A stretch of DNA of 34,405 bases from Pseudomonadota bacterium (lineage in GTDB: Bacteria > Pseudomonadota > Gammaproteobacteria > Steroidobacterales > Steroidobacteraceae), in the NCBI GenBank assembly GCA_023423065.1, contig JAFAGC010000125.1, positions 1 to 34,405 on the forward strand, in the 5' to 3' direction. The notes under the pieces were generated by a model. The model did no database searches. It was not told the origin of the DNA and was given only the letters and a program-made list of their open reading frames with translations. A program made the translations under genes and the position numbers. Shown here in pieces: positions 31,759 to 34,405 of the stretch; the stretch's first letter is position 1, and each line of letters begins with the position of its first letter.

Positions 31759-33141
31759 ATGGCGGCACCATCGACCCACGACTGGCAGCAACTGGATAGC
31801 GCCCACTACCTTCATCCCTTCACCGACTACAAACAGCTCGCGTCGAAGGGTGCACGCATCGTCACGCGGGCCGAAGGTGTCTATATCTACACATCCGACG
31901 GGCAAAAGATCCTCGACGGCATGTCCGGGTTGTGGTGCGTGGCGCTCGGCTACGGCCGGCGCGAACTGTCGGAGGCGGCCTACAGGCAGATGCTGGAGCT
32001 GCCGTACTACAACAGCTTCTTCCAGTGCGCGACGACGCCGGCCATCGAGCTCGCGCGGATCCTGAAGGAGATCACGCCGTCGCAGTTCAACCGGGTCTTC
32101 TATACGGGCTCGGGCAGCGAAGCGAACGACACGCTGCTGCGCCTCGTTCGCCGCTACTGGCAGTTGCTAGGCAAGCCCGAGCGCAACATCGTCATCTCGC
32201 GATGGAATGGATACCACGGTAGTACCATTGCCGGCGCCTCGCTCGGCGGCATGAAGCCGATGCACGAGCAGCTCGGACCGAACGGCGCGGTGCCCGGCAT
32301 CGTGCACATCAACCAGCCGTACTGGTTCGGCGAGGGCGGCGACATGACGCCCGCGGAGTTCGGACTCGCCTGCGCGCGCGAACTCGAAACCAAAATAGAG
32401 GAAATCGGCCCGGAGCGCGTCGCCGCATTCATTGGTGAGCCCGTTCAAGGCGCGGGCGGCCTCGTGATACCGCCGGAGACCTATTGGCCCGAGATACAAA
32501 GGATCGTCGACAAGTACGGGATTTTGTTCGCATCCGACGAGGTGATCTGCGGTTTCGGCCGCACGGGGCGCTGGTTCGGCTGCGATTACTTCGGCACGCG
32601 GCCGGATTTCCTCACGATGGCCAAGGCTTTGTCCTCGGGCTATCTACCAATCGGGGGCCTGATGGTCTCCGACCGCGTCGCGGACGTGATTATCGACAAG
32701 GGCGGCGAGTTTTTTCATGGTTTCACCTATTCGGGTCACCCGGCGGCGTGCGCCGTGGCGGTGGCGAATCTGGAAATCTTCCGCCGGGAGCGTATCGTCG
32801 AGCGCGTCAGGGACGAAGCAGCGCCCTATCTAGCCGCGCGATGGCGGGAGCTGGCCGCCCACCCGCTGGTCGGCGAAGCGCGCTGCCTGGGCCTCCTGGC
32901 CGCGATCGAGCTCGTGCCTGACAAGAGCTCGCGGCGCTTCTTCGAGCCGCGCGGCGAAGTCGGCATCCACATGCGCGACGCCTGTACGCGCAACGGTCTC
33001 GTCATGCGCGCCACGCGCGACACGCTGTTCGTCGCGCCGCCGCTGGTCATAACTCGCGCCGAAATAGACGAACTACTGTCCAAAGTAGTGCGATCGCTCG
33101 ATGAAACTTCGGCGTGGGCGCGCGCCGAGGGCTGGCTATAG
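31759..33141 (+). CDS. spuC: Putrescine:pyruvate aminotransferase SpuC
   Basis: A 460-residue PLP aminotransferase of class III, closely resembling Pseudomonas SpuC. LHPFTDYKQL, VYIYTSDGQKILDGMSGLWC, FYTGSGSEANDT, NGYHGSTIAGASLGGMK, DEVICGFGR (Asp260) and MAKALSSGY (Schiff-base Lys289) are visible. It converts putrescine and pyruvate to 4-aminobutyraldehyde and alanine, feeding PuuC. The ATG at 31759 is preferred to a GTG at 31747 that touches the AAGGAGA ribosome site. The second half uses many codons rare in its neighbours (ATA, CTA, GTA, AAA), suggesting a different history or a translational pause. It is not the same subfamily as the 3850-5175 aminotransferase. Confidence 0.92.
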   Translation: MAAPSTHDWQQLDSAHYLHPFTDYKQLASKGARIVTRAEGVYIYTSDGQKILDGMSGLWCVALGYGRRELSEAAYRQMLELPYYNSFFQCATTPAIELARILKEITPSQFNRVFYTGSGSEANDTLLRLVRRYWQLLGKPERNIVISRWNGYHGSTIAGASLGGMKPMHEQLGPNGAVPGIVHINQPYWFGEGGDMTPAEFGLACARELETKIEEIGPERVAAFIGEPVQGAGGLVIPPETYWPEIQRIVDKYGILFASDEVICGFGRTGRWFGCDYFGTRPDFLTMAKALSSGYLPIGGLMVSDRVADVIIDKGGEFFHGFTYSGHPAACAVAVANLEIFRRERIVERVRDEAAPYLAARWRELAAHPLVGEARCLGLLAAIELVPDKSSRRFFEPRGEVGIHMRDACTRNGLVMRATRDTLFVAPPLVITRAEIDELLSKVVRSLDETSAWARAEGWL

Positions 33142-33220
33142 ACGCGGTCGCTGTTATATAAGACGCCAAGGACGCGGTGTGTGGGGTCTCACATCGCGGC
33201 AAACATCTAGGGGTCAAATC

Positions 33221-34381
33221 ATGTTCACTCGTCGCAGCCTTTCGGCCATTGCATCGGCTTCGTTACTCCTCGTGCTCGCGGCATGCGGCAAGAAGGAGGA
33301 GGCACCCTCGGCGCCCTCGGCCGATACGCCTGCCGCAGCCACCTACGACACCGACGCGGAAAAGATCGTCAACGTCTACAACTGGTCCGACTACATCGAG
33401 CCCACCGTGCTCGAGGACTTCACCAAGGAGACCGGCATCACGGTCAACTACGAAGTCATGGACTCGAACGAGCTGCTCGAGACGAAACTCGTCGCGGGCC
33501 GCACGGGCTACGACGTCGTGGTGCCGTCCGCTTCGTTCCTCGCGCGGCAGATCAAGGCCGGCGTGTACCAGAAACTCGACAAGTCGAAGCTGCCCAATCT
33601 GAAGAACCTCGATCCCGAGATCACGGGCAAGCTCGAGGTGTTCGATCCGGGCAACGAACACTCCGTGAACTACATGTGGGGCACCTCGGGCGTCGCCTAC
33701 AACGAAGAGCAGATCAATGCCGCGTTGCCGAACGCGCCGGTAGATAGCTTCGCGATGTTCTACGACCCGAAGGTCGTGTCGAAATTCGCCAAGTGCGGCG
33801 TGTCGATCCTCGATGCACCGTCGGAAGTCGTCGGTACCGTGCTGATCTACCTGGGCCGCGACGCGAACTCGGAGAAACCCGAGGACCTCGCCGCCGCCGA
33901 GAAGGTGCTGATGTCGGTGCGCCCGTACATCCGCCTCATCAACTCCTCGAAGTACATCGAGGATCTCGCGAACGGCGAGATCTGCCTGGCGCTCGGCTGG
34001 TCGGGCGACGTGCTGCAGGCCAAGAGCCGCGCCGAGGAAGCGCAGAAGCCGTTCACCATCAAGTACAACATTCCGAAGGAAGGCGCGGTCATGTTCTTCG
34101 ACAACATGGCCATCCCGGCGGATGCGTCGCACGTCAAGAACGCCCACCTGTTCATCGACTACATGCTGCGCCCCGAAGTGGCGGCGAAGAACAGCAACTT
34201 CATCAGCTTCGCCAACAGCAACGCCGCGTCCTGGCCGCTCATCGACCCGGAAGTGAAGAACAACCCGGGCATTTTCCCGACGCCGGAAATGATGCCGAAG
34301 CTCGTGCCGGATCTGCCGGAATCGGCGGAATTCACCCGCACGCTGACCCGCACCTGGACTCGCTTCCGGACCGGCAAGTGA
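33221..34381 (+). CDS. potF: Polyamine-binding lipoprotein of an ABC transporter (PotF/SpuD)
   Basis: A 386-residue periplasmic substrate-binding protein. The N-terminus is a lipoprotein signal with lipobox LAAC (Cys22), so the protein is tethered to a membrane instead of free as in E. coli. An acidic and Ala/Pro-rich linker follows to about residue 40. The mature domain starts IVNVYNWSDYIEPTVLEDF, the family signature, with NYMWGTSGVAYN, LALGWSGDVLQA and FFDNMAIPADA. It captures putrescine or spermidine and delivers it to a PotGHI-type permease. A TAGGGG ribosome site precedes the ATG. The 79-nt gap after spuC holds a TATATA-rich patch, a possible internal promoter. The permease genes would lie beyond the window. 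Confidence 0.92.
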   Translation: MFTRRSLSAIASASLLLVLAACGKKEEAPSAPSADTPAAATYDTDAEKIVNVYNWSDYIEPTVLEDFTKETGITVNYEVMDSNELLETKLVAGRTGYDVVVPSASFLARQIKAGVYQKLDKSKLPNLKNLDPEITGKLEVFDPGNEHSVNYMWGTSGVAYNEEQINAALPNAPVDSFAMFYDPKVVSKFAKCGVSILDAPSEVVGTVLIYLGRDANSEKPEDLAAAEKVLMSVRPYIRLINSSKYIEDLANGEICLALGWSGDVLQAKSRAEEAQKPFTIKYNIPKEGAVMFFDNMAIPADASHVKNAHLFIDYMLRPEVAAKNSNFISFANSNAASWPLIDPEVKNNPGIFPTPEMMPKLVPDLPESAEFTRTLTRTWTRFRTGK

Positions 34382-34405
34382 TGTGAAGCCGGCCGCCGCT
34401 TAGGG

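Overview
The window is about 34 kb of GC-rich bacterial DNA, roughly two-thirds G+C by eye. It is densely packed with genes, many overlapping by 4 nt. A lipoprotein PotF, an RlmKL fusion, OsmC, a TorF-type porin, an OmpA-domain envelope protein and an E. coli-like Puu pathway point to a gammaproteobacterium, possibly near Xanthomonadales/Nevskiales/Steroidobacterales. The order-level placement is inference. No rRNA, tRNA, CRISPR, prophage or transposase gene was seen.

Layout. 0.2-3.7 kb (+): OmpA-domain protein, cupin, TorF-type porin behind a textbook sigma-54 promoter with an NtrC-like site, then a MATE exporter. 3.9-7.4 kb: a class III omega-aminotransferase (-) divergent from puuR-puuC (+). 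7.3-11.4 kb (+): an exonuclease/GIY-YIG fusion, rlmKL and osmC, tightly overlapped. 11.4-14.4 kb (-): two tandem secreted DUF4139 proteins. 14.6-20.1 kb (+): five genes joined by four consecutive 4-nt overlaps (ketopantoate-reductase-like, secreted jelly-roll-like protein, serine hydrolase, Gfo/Idh/MocA oxidoreductase, M20 peptidase). 20.1-25.9 kb (-): polysaccharide deacetylase, Dps, DUF3500 protein, and an HDOD response regulator overlapped with a membrane histidine kinase. 25.9-34.4 kb: the main polyamine block, with puuA-puuB-DUF1295 (-) divergent from puuD, a second puuA-type synthetase, spuC and potF (+).

How they work together. PotF would bind polyamines for uptake. PuuA-type ligases gamma-glutamylate putrescine, PuuB oxidises it, PuuC makes gamma-glutamyl-GABA and PuuD releases GABA. 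SpuC offers a direct transamination route, and PuuC can also take the resulting aldehyde. PuuR probably represses both loci, so one pathway is split into two blocks about 19 kb apart. The remaining ABC transporter genes probably lie just beyond the right edge.

The most unusual structure is a dispersed 41-bp repeat present five times (near 70, 3721, 3811, 15506 and 21033). It has an internal 10-bp direct repeat, and two copies form a REPIN-like inverted pair. Four of the five copies touch the ends of genes. Two appear to supply the start and n-region of signal peptides, one supplies the last residues and stop of the MATE transporter, and one completes the stop of the aminotransferase. A second anomaly is an apparent excess of the heptamer CTATCTA/TAGATAG, often built from pairs of rare codons.
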